NCBI GenBank assembly: GCA_965226805.1
Contig: CBDDDW010000029.1
Coordinates: forward strand, 124,001-188,000
Length of the DNA stretch: 64,000 bases
Origin: CBDDDW01 sp965226805
Lineage (GTDB): Bacteria > Chloroflexota > Dehalococcoidia > Lucifugimonadales > JAGWBF01
Direction: 5' to 3'
Shown: positions 1 through 9,347 of the stretch, in pieces
How positions within the stretch are numbered: position 1 is the stretch's first letter
How the letters are laid out: every line of letters starts with the position of its first letter
Notes under the pieces: generated by a model
Told to the model about the DNA's origin: nothing
The model's input: the letters and a program-made list of their open reading frames with translations, nothing else
The model's database searches: none
Made by a program: the position numbers and the translations under genes

Positions 1-2
1 AC

Positions 3-647
3 CTACTAGTTGGACGAGATCTCCAGGAGAAGATGGGCCAGGCACCTCAGCAATGCTTCCTGATGCCTATCCTGGTTGGCACCGACGGCGTGCAGAAGAT
101 GAGCAAAAGCTTCGATAATTACATTGGGGTTGATGAGAATCCTCACGACATGTATGGGAAAGTAATGTCCATCCAGGATGAGCTTGTGATGGACTACTTC
201 GAGTACCTGACCGACGTTCCCGACGCGGAGCTAGGAGAGATGGGCCTGGGGCTGGAGGAGCGCTCTGTGAATCCCATGGAGCTAAAGAAACGCCTCGCCA
301 GGGAGATTACCGGCCAGTTCCACGGGCCGGAGGCTGGGAGGAGTGCGGAGGAGCATTTCGAGCGGGTGGTCCAGCGTAGAGAGGTGCCTCAGGAAGAAGA
401 CCAGTACGTGGACATAGTGGTCCCGTCCCCTGCTCCCGCGACCACTGCCGAATTGGTCATAAAAGCCCTACGTATTAGCCGAAGCGAGGCCAAACGCCTT
501 ATCAACCAGGGTGCCGTGGAAACCGATGGCCGCAAGCTCAGACCTGATGAGCTGATACCACCCGGTCTGGTGCTGAGGGTTGGAAAGCGCTATTTTATTA
601 GAACCATCGCTCCAGACGAGGGGGCAGTAAGCAAGGAGGAGACGTGA
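3..647 (+). CDS. tyrS: Tyrosyl-tRNA synthetase, C-terminal part (5' end outside window)
   Basis: Charges tRNA-Tyr in the cytoplasm. The frame is open from the window edge, and residues before the first ATG (33) already match the family (LLVGRDLQEKMGQ), so this is a 5'-truncated view and not a start at 33. The class I motif QKMSKSFDNYIG is present, followed by the anticodon-binding helical domain. A C-terminal S4 RNA-binding domain (RISRSEAKRLINQGAV) is typical of bacterial TyrS. Its TGA stop overlaps the GTG start of the next aminotransferase by four bases, so the two are probably translationally coupled. The catalytic HIGH-motif half lies upstream of the window. Confidence 0.95.
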   Translation, partial: LLVGRDLQEKMGQAPQQCFLMPILVGTDGVQKMSKSFDNYIGVDENPHDMYGKVMSIQDELVMDYFEYLTDVPDAELGEMGLGLEERSVNPMELKKRLAREITGQFHGPEAGRSAEEHFERVVQRREVPQEEDQYVDIVVPSPAPATTAELVIKALRISRSEAKRLINQGAVETDGRKLRPDELIPPGLVLRVGKRYFIRTIAPDEGAVSKEET

Positions 648-1765
648 AATTTCCCAGGCAGAACCTGCGGACCCCGGGGCCCACTCCCTGTCCGGAAGAG
701 GTGCTCGAGGCCGTCGGCAGCGCGATGATCAATCACCGGGGTCCCGAGTTCAAGGAGATTATCCTTGGCATCACCGACAAGCTGAAGCAGGTGTTCATGA
801 CCCAGGACCGCCTTTACATCCTGAGTGCTTCAGGCACGGGATCGATGGAGGCGGCGCTGGTGAACACCCTCTCGCCCGGCGACAAGGTGCTGGCGGTTAG
901 CATGGGCTACTTCGGGGACCGGTTCGCCGATGTAGCCAGGACCTACGGCGCCGAAGTGATCAAGCTGGACGTGGAGTGGGGCCGGGCCGCCGATCCGGAG
1001 GACATCCGCCGAGCTCTAGGGTCCGATCCGGGCATAAAAGCCGTCCTGGTTACCCATAACGAGACCTCAACGGGCGTCACGAATGACCTGGAGTCCATCG
1101 CCAAGGTGGTGAAGGAGGGCTCGGACGCGCTCCTCATAGTGGACGCCATAAGCAGCCTGGGCTGTGTGCCCCTTCCAGTGGACCAGTGGCGCTGTGATGT
1201 GGTGTGTACAGCCTCCCAGAAGGGTCTGATGGTGCCGCCCGGCCTCTCGTTCATAAGCCTCAGCGAGAAAGCGTGGGAGGCCACAGAAACCGCAAAAATG
1301 CCGCGGTACTACTTCGACCTTCCGGCGGCCCAGCGGTACCTGGAGCGGGGCGAGACGCCCTTCACCCCAGTGGTGCCCCTCTTCTACGGCCTGGACGTGG
1401 CCCTGCGCATGATGTTGGAGGAGGGAATGGACAACGTCTTCGCTCGGCACGCCCACATAGCCGGCGTAACACGAGACGGCATGAAAGCCATAGGCCTCGA
1501 GCTTCTGGCGGACGAGGCCCACGCTTCCAACACGGTGACTTCGGTCAAAATACCGGAGGGAGTCGATGGAGGAAGACTGTCAGAGTTGCTGCGCACTGAG
1601 CATTCGGTAGTGGCTGCGGGTGGCCAGGGCCCTCTGCGGGGCAAGATATTCCGCATCGGCCACATGGGCAGGGTAACAGAAGGCGACATTCACGAGGTTG
1701 TTCAGGCCCTTGAAACGACCTTGCCCAAGGTAGGGTTCAAGCCTGCCCACGCCGCTGCCGGGTAG
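644..1765 (+). CDS. Class V PLP aminotransferase (serine-pyruvate / alanine-glyoxylate type; possible phosphoserine aminotransferase)
   Basis: Fold-type I aminotransferase of 373 aa, the usual length for the serine-pyruvate/alanine-glyoxylate family. The PLP lysine is Lys193 in CTASQKGLMVPPGL; an N-terminal TPGPTPCPEEV and a mid-protein NETSTGV are also family signatures. The start is GTG 644 behind a strong AAGGAGGA at 633-640, overlapping the tyrS stop. serA lies about 160 bp downstream on the same strand. In several bacteria and archaea lacking classical SerC this family supplies the transamination step between SerA and the phosphatase, so 3-phosphohydroxypyruvate to phosphoserine is an inferred role; alanine-glyoxylate transamination is the alternative. 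Confidence 0.9.
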   Translation: MKFPRQNLRTPGPTPCPEEVLEAVGSAMINHRGPEFKEIILGITDKLKQVFMTQDRLYILSASGTGSMEAALVNTLSPGDKVLAVSMGYFGDRFADVARTYGAEVIKLDVEWGRAADPEDIRRALGSDPGIKAVLVTHNETSTGVTNDLESIAKVVKEGSDALLIVDAISSLGCVPLPVDQWRCDVVCTASQKGLMVPPGLSFISLSEKAWEATETAKMPRYYFDLPAAQRYLERGETPFTPVVPLFYGLDVALRMMLEEGMDNVFARHAHIAGVTRDGMKAIGLELLADEAHASNTVTSVKIPEGVDGGRLSELLRTEHSVVAAGGQGPLRGKIFRIGHMGRVTEGDIHEVVQALETTLPKVGFKPAHAAAG

Positions 1766-1924
1766 TGGGTCCCACCCCACTCTCCCGTTTCACGTTGAAA
1801 GCAGAAGGCCCCTCGCCCCTTGAGGGGAGGCGGCAAGGGCGGAGAGGGGAGCAAGGGTGGGGACATGACACGACGCGAATCTCCCTTTACAGGGGATGGT
1901 CAAAACGAGGGCGAGAGTATACAC

Positions 1925-3502
1925 ATGGCACGAATACTAATCGCGGACCCCATAGCTTCCGAAGGTGTAGAGCTCCTGAAGACCCAGGCGGACGTGGACG
2001 TCAAGAAAGGCCTGAAACCCCAGGAGCTCATCGACATCCTCGGCGACTACGATGCCTTGATCGTCCGGAGCGAGACCAAGGTAACTCCCGATGTGGTCCG
2101 TGCGGGGAAAAAGCTCCAGGTCATTGCGCGGGCCGGCATCGGGGTAGACAACATAGACCTGGATGCCGCCACCGGCGGAGGGATCGCCGTTGTAAACGCC
2201 CCCACTGGAAACACCATCGCTGCCGTCGAACACACGATGGCCCTCATGCTGGCCCTGGCTCGCAACGTGCCCCAGGCGAACCATTCTTTGAAGCAGAGCG
2301 AATGGAACCGGGGGGCCTTTATGGGCGTGGAGGTCCGCAACAAGACGTTGGGGATAGTGGGCCTCGGGCGAGTAGGTTCGGAGGTGGGGAAAAGAGCCCA
2401 GAGCTTCGCCATGCATCTATTGGCCTTTGACCCCTTCGTGTCCCCGGATTACGCCCGGATACTGGGGATAGAGCTGGTGACTCTGGAGGAGCTCCTGGCC
2501 CGATCCGACTTTGTTACCGTCCACACCCCTCTCACCGAGTCCACTCATCACCTGATCGGTGAGGCCGAGCTGGCGATCATGAAACCCAGCGCGCGCATCA
2601 TCAACGTGGCTCGCGGCGAGCTCATCGATGAAAGTGCTCTCCTGAAGGCTCTCGACGGGGAGAAGCTTGCGGGAGCGGCGCTGGACGTTTTTTCCAAGGA
2701 GCCTCCAGGCGAGAGCCCCCTCGTAAAGCACCCACGCGTGATCGTGACTCCTCACCTCGGCGCCTCAACCCAAGAGGCCCAGAGGGAGGTGGCGGTCGAA
2801 GCGGCACAACAGGTGTTGGCCGTGCTCCGAGGAGAGCCGGCCCGCAACACGGTCAACGCGCCCTTCCTGGCTCCAGAGGTCCATGCGGTGGTGGCGCCCC
2901 ACCTGCCCGTGGCCTCAATGCTGGGCAAGCTTCTTATGCGGCTGACGGAAGGGCAATTTGTAGGCGTGAATATCAGCTACCAGGGTGATATAGCCGAGCA
3001 TGATACGGTCACTCTAAAGTCTGCGGTCTTGACTGGCTTGCTGGTATCCGTGAGCGGTGAACGAGTAAACCTGATCAACGCCCCCCTGCTGGCCCAAGAG
3101 CGGGGCTGGAAAGTTACGGAGCAGAAGAGCGTAATGGCAGAGGAGTACGGGAACCTGATCACCGTCACCCTCGAGACTACCACCGGCCACACCAGCCTGG
3201 CCGGTACGTCTATTCGGAACGAGGTACACATCGTGCGGGTGAACGACTACTGGCTCGACATGGCTCCCTCTGTTCCGTACCTGCTATTTATCGAGCATCG
3301 CGACCAGCCGGGCCTGATAGGCGCAGTGGGGACGATCACTGGAGAGAATGACATCAACATCAGCTTTATGCAGGTGGGGCGCATGACCCCCAGGGGTCAT
3401 GCGATGATGATCATTGGGCTTGACGACCCCATTCCTCCTCCAATATTGGAGCAGATACGAGACCTCCACCAAATCGACGCGGCTCGACTCGTAAGGCTTT
3501 AG
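1925..3502 (+). CDS. serA: D-3-phosphoglycerate dehydrogenase
   Basis: First step of serine synthesis: NAD-dependent oxidation of 3-phosphoglycerate. The ATG at 1925 (MARILIADPIASEG) gives 525 aa, the standard length of the long SerA form; an in-frame ATG at 1820 would add 35 Gly/Lys-rich residues read from a GC-rich intergenic repeat and is rejected. Visible parts: the NAD-binding Rossmann motif GIVGLGRVGSEVG, the catalytic Arg in NVARGELIDE, the catalytic His in TPHLGAST, an intervening ASB domain, and a C-terminal ACT domain over the last 73 residues (RDQPGLIGAVGTI), where serine feedback normally acts. The preceding aminotransferase suggests a serine operon. Confidence 0.95.
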   Translation: MARILIADPIASEGVELLKTQADVDVKKGLKPQELIDILGDYDALIVRSETKVTPDVVRAGKKLQVIARAGIGVDNIDLDAATGGGIAVVNAPTGNTIAAVEHTMALMLALARNVPQANHSLKQSEWNRGAFMGVEVRNKTLGIVGLGRVGSEVGKRAQSFAMHLLAFDPFVSPDYARILGIELVTLEELLARSDFVTVHTPLTESTHHLIGEAELAIMKPSARIINVARGELIDESALLKALDGEKLAGAALDVFSKEPPGESPLVKHPRVIVTPHLGASTQEAQREVAVEAAQQVLAVLRGEPARNTVNAPFLAPEVHAVVAPHLPVASMLGKLLMRLTEGQFVGVNISYQGDIAEHDTVTLKSAVLTGLLVSVSGERVNLINAPLLAQERGWKVTEQKSVMAEEYGNLITVTLETTTGHTSLAGTSIRNEVHIVRVNDYWLDMAPSVPYLLFIEHRDQPGLIGAVGTITGENDINISFMQVGRMTPRGHAMMIIGLDDPIPPPILEQIRDLHQIDAARLVRL

Positions 3503-3622
3503 GGCGTCTCCGCCCATCTTGCCTGCCGGACCCAGGGGAGTAAGTTCCTCTTAATTCAGTACCGCCGAGCATAGCAAGCGAGCCGAGAGGGCCATAACGT
3601 CCGGTACACAGGAAGGCGAGGT

Positions 3623-4933
3623 TTAGGCGTTCCCCCGCAACACGTTAATCACGACCCCGGTGGGCAGCTTCGGATAGAAGAAGGTGGACTTGGGAGGAAG
3701 CCGTTGTCCATGGTCCATGATCCTCTCGAATAGGTCCAGGGGAAAAGACCTCAGGAAGAAACCCAACTGGTACTCGCCGGTCCTTACCAGCCTGGCCGCC
3801 TCCTCTCCTTCGTGAATGTACTCCAGGCACTGAGCGAGAGCGTCTCCCAGAATAGGCCTGAGCACCTGCTCTTCGAGTATCCAGGCCTCCGATTCCGCGA
3901 CCGGCCCCCACGACTCCAGCCGGATATCGTTTTTCAGGGTGAGCAACTGGAGTGCCTCGCCCTCAGCTCCGTCCACTCCTTGGGGATCAAGGAGCCCCAT
4001 GGCCGGCCCGGCCTTTCCTCGGAGGTCGATCTCAGTCAAGAACGCATCGAGTTCGGCGGCTTCTCCGGTAGAGTAAGGCTCAATGTCGAAAAATTGGCGT
4101 AGCCGCTCTCCCGCTTTCTTCAGGGTCGTAGCGTCGAGCCCCCTCAACACACGATCGTATGGGAGCACCAGCAGGCCTGGATCGTCAAAGTCTATCAAAC
4201 CCATCATCACGAATTTCGACGGCTGATCGGACCCTATGCGGCCCGTTGCCGGACGGTCCCGAAAAGCCAGGGCCGTCTCATACCGGTGATGGCCGTCGGC
4301 TATATAGAGAGATTTGGGAGACATGACCTCGCTGATCTCGGCCAGGTCTCCGTCGGCATCGATTCTCCACAGCCGGTAGCCTTGCTCACCGGCGTCCGAG
4401 AATTCAACCATCGGTCTGCCGGTCATCGTATCCCGAAACACCTGGGACAGCCGGCGCTGTCGGTCCCGGTAGAGACACATGATGGGACTGAGGTTGACGT
4501 GGCAGGCTTCCATCAGCGCTAGCCGGTCCCGCTTATCTTCGGCCCGGGTGTACTCATGGGGCAGCACCACCCCACGCTCGTACTCCTCCAGCCTGACGCG
4601 GCACATCAGCTCCAGCCGGCTGAGCCCTGTGCCTCGATGCCGGAAAGTATGCTCGACGAGGTAAAAGGCCGGGCTGGTGTCGCGGAGAAAGACCCCCGTG
4701 TTTATCCAGCTTGCCAGGAGTGAGGCTGCCCGGGTATAGCGGTTGTCGTTGGTCGTATCGCTGGGCAGTGTCTCTCCAGCCTCGAGCCGGACGACGTTAT
4801 AAGGGCTACGCTCGTAGAGGGTCCTCTGTAGCTCCAGCGGAATAGTGTCGAAGGGAGGGCATACAATGGGGGACAGATCCCCCACCATCTGCTGGTTGTA
4901 TCGCAATCCCCTGAACGGACGGACCTCAGCCAT
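3623..4933 (-). CDS. DUF1015 family protein
   Basis: 436 aa, full length for the DUF1015 family. Family marks include an N-terminal FRGLRYN and CPPFDTIP, HEYTRAEDKRDRL in the first third and ADGHHRYETALAFRD in the middle; the last is the most conserved block and probably part of the active site. The gene is convergent with serA, with about 120 bp between stops, and follows the EthD-like gene by 9 bp on the same strand. Its position near serA and an aminotransferase hints at serine metabolism. I recall a link between DUF1015 and free-serine phosphorylation but cannot verify it here. No signal peptide or membrane segment is seen. Confidence 0.85.
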   Translation of the reverse strand: MAEVRPFRGLRYNQQMVGDLSPIVCPPFDTIPLELQRTLYERSPYNVVRLEAGETLPSDTTNDNRYTRAASLLASWINTGVFLRDTSPAFYLVEHTFRHRGTGLSRLELMCRVRLEEYERGVVLPHEYTRAEDKRDRLALMEACHVNLSPIMCLYRDRQRRLSQVFRDTMTGRPMVEFSDAGEQGYRLWRIDADGDLAEISEVMSPKSLYIADGHHRYETALAFRDRPATGRIGSDQPSKFVMMGLIDFDDPGLLVLPYDRVLRGLDATTLKKAGERLRQFFDIEPYSTGEAAELDAFLTEIDLRGKAGPAMGLLDPQGVDGAEGEALQLLTLKNDIRLESWGPVAESEAWILEEQVLRPILGDALAQCLEYIHEGEEAARLVRTGEYQLGFFLRSFPLDLFERIMDHGQRLPPKSTFFYPKLPTGVVINVLRGNA

Positions 4934-4942
4934 GTAAGTTGT

Positions 4943-5257
4943 TCAGCCCAGGATCTCGCTGATCTGTACTTGGGGCGTGATGTCGGTGTAGTTGGGTACG
5001 TCACCCATGATCGCGTGCCCATGTTTCTTGAAGGCATTGTGCACGGCGTCAATCGATTCGAACACGAGATGCCCAATGTACAGATATGGGGCGGGTGAGT
5101 TTGGGTCTGAACCGCTGACGCCTTTGTCTAGCTCGGCTCGGACCAGCCCTTCGGACTCCAGCAGCCCCCCCACCATGGGGCGGTGCTTGTCCATGAAGTA
5201 AGAGGCGTCAAATTTCTTGCCGGGCTCGTTCGGATACAGTACTGATACCTTGATCAT
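4943..5257 (-). CDS. EthD-like ferredoxin-fold protein
   Basis: 104 aa from ATG 5257, chosen because GGAGG sits about six bases upstream; a longer in-frame version to 5314 lacks such a site. It begins MIKVSVLYPNEPGKKFD followed by DKHRPMV, the pattern of small EthD/dimeric alpha-beta barrel proteins (Tyr/Pro turn, then a His in the first helix), and continues with a conserved YLYIGHLVFESIDAV strand. Members are often accessory proteins of oxidative degradation pathways but most have no assigned reaction. It probably shares a transcript with the DUF1015 gene 9 bp downstream. Confidence 0.8.
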   Translation of the reverse strand: MIKVSVLYPNEPGKKFDASYFMDKHRPMVGGLLESEGLVRAELDKGVSGSDPNSPAPYLYIGHLVFESIDAVHNAFKKHGHAIMGDVPNYTDITPQVQISEILG

Positions 5258-5484
5258 GGGTTCCTCCTTCATCAGGTGATTCACGCTTAGGCCGGGCTTG
5301 ATCCCGAGGAGCACTGGGACTACGGCATGGTTTCACCACCGCTTGATATCGCGACGGACAAGTGCAAGTGTAATTGGGTGCTCTGGACGGTGTCAACGGG
5401 AAGGTTTAGGAGGTTGCGGATGAAAGGGGTGTGCAGAGGGGCGAAGCCCCTTTGCCGGTCCGCCTCAGGCGGATGAGAGCCTGC

Positions 5485-5608
5485 CCTGAGCCAGCCGAAG
5501 GGGTGTCCCTCAGATATAAGTTTCTCCCCCTTCCTGGCCAGGCATGCCCTGAGTCTATCGAAGGGAAGGGGGCCAGGGGGATGGTCGAAAGAGTTTTTCA
5601 GCAGCCTG
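5485..5608. repeat. Dispersed intergenic repeat, copy A
   Basis: About 120 bp in the 400-bp non-coding stretch before tsaD. It aligns with 25660-25780: both have TCAGATAT, AGTTTCTCCC, CTTCCTGGCCAGGC, a CCTGAG...CGAAGGGAAGGGGGCCAGG block and GTCGAAAGAG followed by TTTTCAGCA. The CCTGAGYYTRYCGAAGG core also occurs inverted at 32325-32341. No gene is seen in the rest of 5258-5656. Confidence 0.7.
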
Positions 5609-5656
5609 TTCGGTCCGCAGAGGGCTAGTTGACTAAAGATACCGGCGAAAACTATC

Positions 5657-6721
5657 ATGCGGAGTATGTCGGTTAAGGTGCTTGGAATCGAGACCTCCTG
5701 CGACGAGACGGCCGCCGCTGTTGTAGAGGATGGCCGGCTGTTGCTCTCCAACATCGTTGCTTCGCAGGTCGATCTTCACGCGCGCTATGGTGGCATAGTG
5801 CCGGAGGTGGCTTCCCGCCAGCACGTCATCCATATTGTCCCAACTGTCACCGAAGCAGTAGAGGCCGCGGGGATAGGTTTCCACGATCTTGATGCCGTCG
5901 CCGTAACCCATGGCCCTGGGCTCGCCGGCTCCCTACTGGTGGGGTTGAACTTCGCGAAGGGCCTCGCCTTCTCTCTTGGTATACCCCTGCTTGGCGTGAA
6001 CCACCTGGAGGGCCATGTATACGCGGCCTGGCTGGCTTCGGATTCGGACCATGCGGGCAAGGACACGCCCGAGCAGGAGCCAGGCTTTCCCCTGGTTTGT
6101 CTGATAGCCTCAGGTGGCCACACCGACCTGGTCCTTATGGAGAAGCACGGCACGTACGAGCTGTTGGGGCGCACCAGAGACGACGCCGCGGGAGAAGCCT
6201 TCGACAAGGCGGCTCGTGTCCTTGGGCTGAGCTTCCCCGGCGGCCCGGAGATCCAGAGGGTGTCGGCGGGTGCCAAGGGAGGGGAATGGCTCCCCCGGGC
6301 ATGGCTAAGGGACACCCACGATTTCAGCTTCAGCGGAGTGAAGACTGCCCTGCTCCACAAAGCTCAGGCCAGAGGCCTATACCCTGGCCCGAGTGAGGGT
6401 GGGGAAGAGGAGATGGCCCCAGACGTGGCGGAGCTGGCGTGGGCGTTTCAGGAGTCCATCGTGGACGTCCTGGTATCCAAGACGCTGAGCGCCGCGGATG
6501 AATGGGGCGCCAGAGGGCTAATTCTGGGAGGGGGCGTTACCGCCAACGCGCTGCTGCGGGAGAGGATGCTAGAGCAGGCGAGGTTGCCCACCATCATCCC
6601 CCCGCCGGTTCTCTGCACCGACAACGGGGCGATGATAGCCGCTTGTGGATATGTTCACCTTACGAGAGGCTCTGCGAGTCTCCTCGACTTGGACGTGGAC
6701 CCGTCTCTGTCCCTGGGATAA
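5657..6721 (+). CDS. tsaD: tRNA N6-adenosine threonylcarbamoyltransferase
   Basis: Transfers threonylcarbamoyl to A37 of ANN-decoding tRNAs with TsaB/TsaE. 354 aa, normal for the family. Starts with the ASKHA ATPase signature VLGIETSCDETAAAVV; the metal site NHLEGHVYAA provides the two His ligands, and the nucleotide-binding GGGVTANALLRERM and a C-terminal CTDNGAMIA complete the fold. The start is uncertain: ATG 5657 or ATG 5666, neither with a good Shine-Dalgarno; the conserved domain begins right after 5666. It stands alone, with no tsaB or rimI next to it. Confidence 0.95.
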   Translation: MRSMSVKVLGIETSCDETAAAVVEDGRLLLSNIVASQVDLHARYGGIVPEVASRQHVIHIVPTVTEAVEAAGIGFHDLDAVAVTHGPGLAGSLLVGLNFAKGLAFSLGIPLLGVNHLEGHVYAAWLASDSDHAGKDTPEQEPGFPLVCLIASGGHTDLVLMEKHGTYELLGRTRDDAAGEAFDKAARVLGLSFPGGPEIQRVSAGAKGGEWLPRAWLRDTHDFSFSGVKTALLHKAQARGLYPGPSEGGEEEMAPDVAELAWAFQESIVDVLVSKTLSAADEWGARGLILGGGVTANALLRERMLEQARLPTIIPPPVLCTDNGAMIAACGYVHLTRGSASLLDLDVDPSLSLG

Positions 6722-6757
6722 CAACCGGGCGAGCGGGACAGCGCCCTGCCGTATGAG

Positions 6758-7543
6758 CTACTGATAGCTTCTGGGAGTGGTCGAATAGGGCGGGTCCGCT
6801 GATTCATCCAGGAATTCCTCGTCGCCCCGAAGGAGACGATCCTTGCGGGGTTCTAGCTTCAGCTCGAAGAATCGGTTGACCAGTTTGTACACGTCGGCGC
6901 TGGCCCTATCGGTCCTGTAGGGGAAGTGAAGCTCCCAGCTCCCTCCCTGAAAGGTGATACTGCCCTCTTGTTCCCAGAAGAAATACTTGGAAATTAAGAG
7001 CAGCCCTACGAATAGGATCGTCGCTCCCAGGCTGAGCGCAATGGGGGTCCCATAGGATACCCGGTCGAGCAGGATGTACCCGACGACCAAGTAGGTTAGG
7101 ATACCTGCAAGGATCAAGAACAGCCCCTGAGAGATGGTCTTGAGGCCCCTGGTATTGGCTTTGACCGACACGCCTTGGAGCTCATCCAAGGAGGCAAGCG
7201 TGGTCTCCGTATGCCCATCAGCCTCCACGAAGGAAATCACCCTTCGGTTGGTGAGAACAATCAGCTCGCCGGTAGGTGGCGTATCCATCACAGCGCCATC
7301 ATCGGGGACAAATCGTTCCTCTACCCGCTCCCCCTCGTGGAGGCGAAGCTCCCGGACGGCATATTTGCGGAGTCCTTCCCCTTGTCGCATCCTGCCAACA
7401 GGGACATAACTGTTTCCCCCTGGTCGGGACACGGAAGTAGGACGCGGAGGTTCCCCGTCCAGAGCCGCGCGGCAATTGCCACAAACGCGTGCCTCGGGTG
7501 GGTTAGGACTCCTGCAAGCTGGACATTCCACGGGTAAGTTCAC
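6758..7543 (-). CDS. Zinc-ribbon, PH-like membrane protein of unknown function
   Basis: 261 aa. Residues about 7-25 form a zinc ribbon with two CxxC knuckles (CPACRSPNPPEARVCGNC). A proline-rich linker follows, then a domain resembling bacterial PH-like modules (LIVLTNRRVISFVEADG), and two hydrophobic segments (GLFLILAGILTYLVVGYILL and IALSLGATILFVGLLLIS) that should span the membrane with a short outside loop. The tail is charged and cytoplasmic. I do not recognise a named family. It is divergent from the selenoprotein candidate, with an AT-rich 246-bp spacer (7544-7789) that probably holds both promoters. Confidence 0.75.
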   Translation of the reverse strand: MNLPVECPACRSPNPPEARVCGNCRAALDGEPPRPTSVSRPGGNSYVPVGRMRQGEGLRKYAVRELRLHEGERVEERFVPDDGAVMDTPPTGELIVLTNRRVISFVEADGHTETTLASLDELQGVSVKANTRGLKTISQGLFLILAGILTYLVVGYILLDRVSYGTPIALSLGATILFVGLLLISKYFFWEQEGSITFQGGSWELHFPYRTDRASADVYKLVNRFFELKLEPRKDRLLRGDEEFLDESADPPYSTTPRSYQ

Positions 7544-7789
7544 CAGTTTATTACGAATATAGTTAACTGCTAAAAATTAATCTTATCATAATGCGCTTGA
7601 TTCTGCCCACCGCATTCTTGCACGCAGTCGAGAGTATTTGTTTGGCAGAGGGACCGTGCCACGCGACCCTGCATCCGCCCGAGTGCGCGGATAGGCGACC
7701 TGCCGGTAAGGGTAGCTTGCCGCGAGGGTGGGAACGGTGCAAAATAGAGCATAGGCTCATTGAGCCGCCGACAGAGAGAGGAGGGACCC

Positions 7790-9274
7790 GTGGTTAGGAG
7801 GTCCTTTGCGGGCACGACGAACGCTCCCGATTTCCCCTTGGGTGTGGACTGGCTGAACACGGACAGGCCTCTGAGCCTTCAAGACCTCAGGGGAAAGATG
7901 GTGATCCTGGACTTCTGGACCTACTGCTGAGTCAACTGCATGCACGTATTTCCGCATTTGCGGAAACTGGAACAGAAGTACGTGAATGAGCTGGCCGTGA
8001 TAGGAGTCCATTCCGCCAAATTCACTTCAGAGAAAGACACCGACAACCTCCGCAAGGCGGTCTTGCGCTATGAGCTGGAACACCCAGTGATCAACGACAG
8101 CCAGTTCCAAGTGTGGCAGCAGTACGCCTGCCGGGCCTGGCCCACGCTGATCTTCATTGATCCTCAGGGAAAGATCATCGGCAAGCACGAGGGAGAGATC
8201 ACCTTCGAGGACTTCGACCCCCTGTTCAGCCAGATGGTGGAGGAGTTCGACGAGCAGGGTGTGATCGACCGCCGGCACATGAGCTACAAGAGAGAGCAGG
8301 AGGAGGAGTCGGGACTCTCCTTTCCCGGTAAGGTGCTGGCCGACGAGGCCTCCGGAAGGCTCTTCATATCCGACTCGAACCATAACCGCATAGTCGTCGC
8401 CGGGCTCGACGGAGTGGTGCAACAGGTCTTCGGCTGCGGCGAAGCGGGCCTGGAGGATGGCGACTCTGGGACTGCCAGGTTCGATCACCCTCAGGGTATG
8501 GCCCTGGAAGGCGATGCCCTCTATGTGGCCGATACCGAGAGCCACGTCATCAGAAGGCTGGACCTGGGTGTCGGGACCGTCAAAACCGTTGCCGGCACAG
8601 GTCGGCAGGCGAGGGGATTCGGCGGGGGCGGCGACGCCCTGGACACGGACCTCAGCTCACCCTGGGACCTGGTGATCCACGGTAGCACGCTCTATATCGC
8701 CATGGCCGGTACCCACCAGCTATGGGCCCTCGACCTGGAGACGCAGCGTTCACGTCCCTACGCCGGCAACGGCCGGGAGTCCCCGGTAGACGGGCCGTTG
8801 CTCTCTGCATCCCTGGACCAGCCCACCGGTATTACCACCGACGGCCAGAAGCTCTACTTCGCGGACAGCGAGGCCAGCGCCATCCGGTCCGCCGACCTCG
8901 ACGGCGACGGGCGAGTCAGCAGCATCGTGGGGTTCGACCTGTTTGTATTCGGCGATGTAGATGGGACAGGTAACTCGGTGCGCCTCCAGCACGCCCAGGG
9001 CATCTGCTTCTATGACGGTGTGCTCTACATTGCGGACACCTATAACAACAAGATCAAGCGTGTGTTTCCCCAAACCCGGAGCGTGATCACCCTGCTGGGT
9101 ACGGGCGAGCCGGGCTACCAAGACGGCGAGGGCAGCCAGGCCCTCTTCCACGAGCCCAGCGGCGTGAGCATAGCCGCGGGCAAGCTCTACATCGCCGACA
9201 CCAACAACCACGCCATCCGCGTGGCCGACCTGGACACCCTGGAGGTGAGCACCCTGGAGCTGAAGGGGCTGTAG
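7790..9274 (+). CDS. Thioredoxin-like/NHL-repeat protein (NHLRC2 type), candidate selenoprotein with in-frame UGA
   Basis: Start GTG 7790 follows GGAGG with a 5-base gap. The frame runs 46 codons (NAPDFPLGVDWLNTDRPLSL, then LDFWTYC) to a TGA at 7928-7930, then continues VNCMHVFPHLRKLEQKY to a TAG at 9272-9274, 494 residues in all. NHLRC2-type thioredoxins have WTYCCINCMH here, so the TGA replaces the second Cys, the N-terminal one of the CxxC redox pair, giving UxxC. A thioredoxin fold fills residues about 20-160, then six NHL blades follow (LYVADTESHVIRRL, LYIADTYNNKIKRV, LYIADTNNHAIRVA). Conserved sequence on both sides argues against a random stop. A call starting at ATG 7940 would lose the active site. 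If Sec is not decoded, this is a nonsense mutant. Confidence 0.8.
7949..7966 (+). promoter_or_regulatory. Candidate bacterial SECIS hairpin for the UGA at 7928
   Basis: Perfect 7-bp stem TTTCCGC/GCGGAAA with loop ATTT, starting 18 nt after the UGA. The apical loop lies about 26 nt downstream, within the window usual for bacterial SECIS elements. The tight ATTT loop lacks the early G usually seen; opening the top pairs would give a GC-starting loop. Support is moderate. Confidence 0.45.
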
Positions 9275-9347
9275 GCGGGGGCTCGGAGCCGCGGTAAGGG
9301 GAGCCGGATGTCACGCACCGCAGGGCAGGGATCCTGCGCTTCGCTTG

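Noticed and set aside
1820..1924. Longer N-terminus for SerA
   Set aside because: Gly/Lys-rich residues read from intergenic repeat-like DNA; the family starts at 1925.
7544..7789. Riboswitch or ncRNA between the divergent genes
   Set aside because: AT-rich with no recognisable aptamer or strong fold; probably just two promoters.
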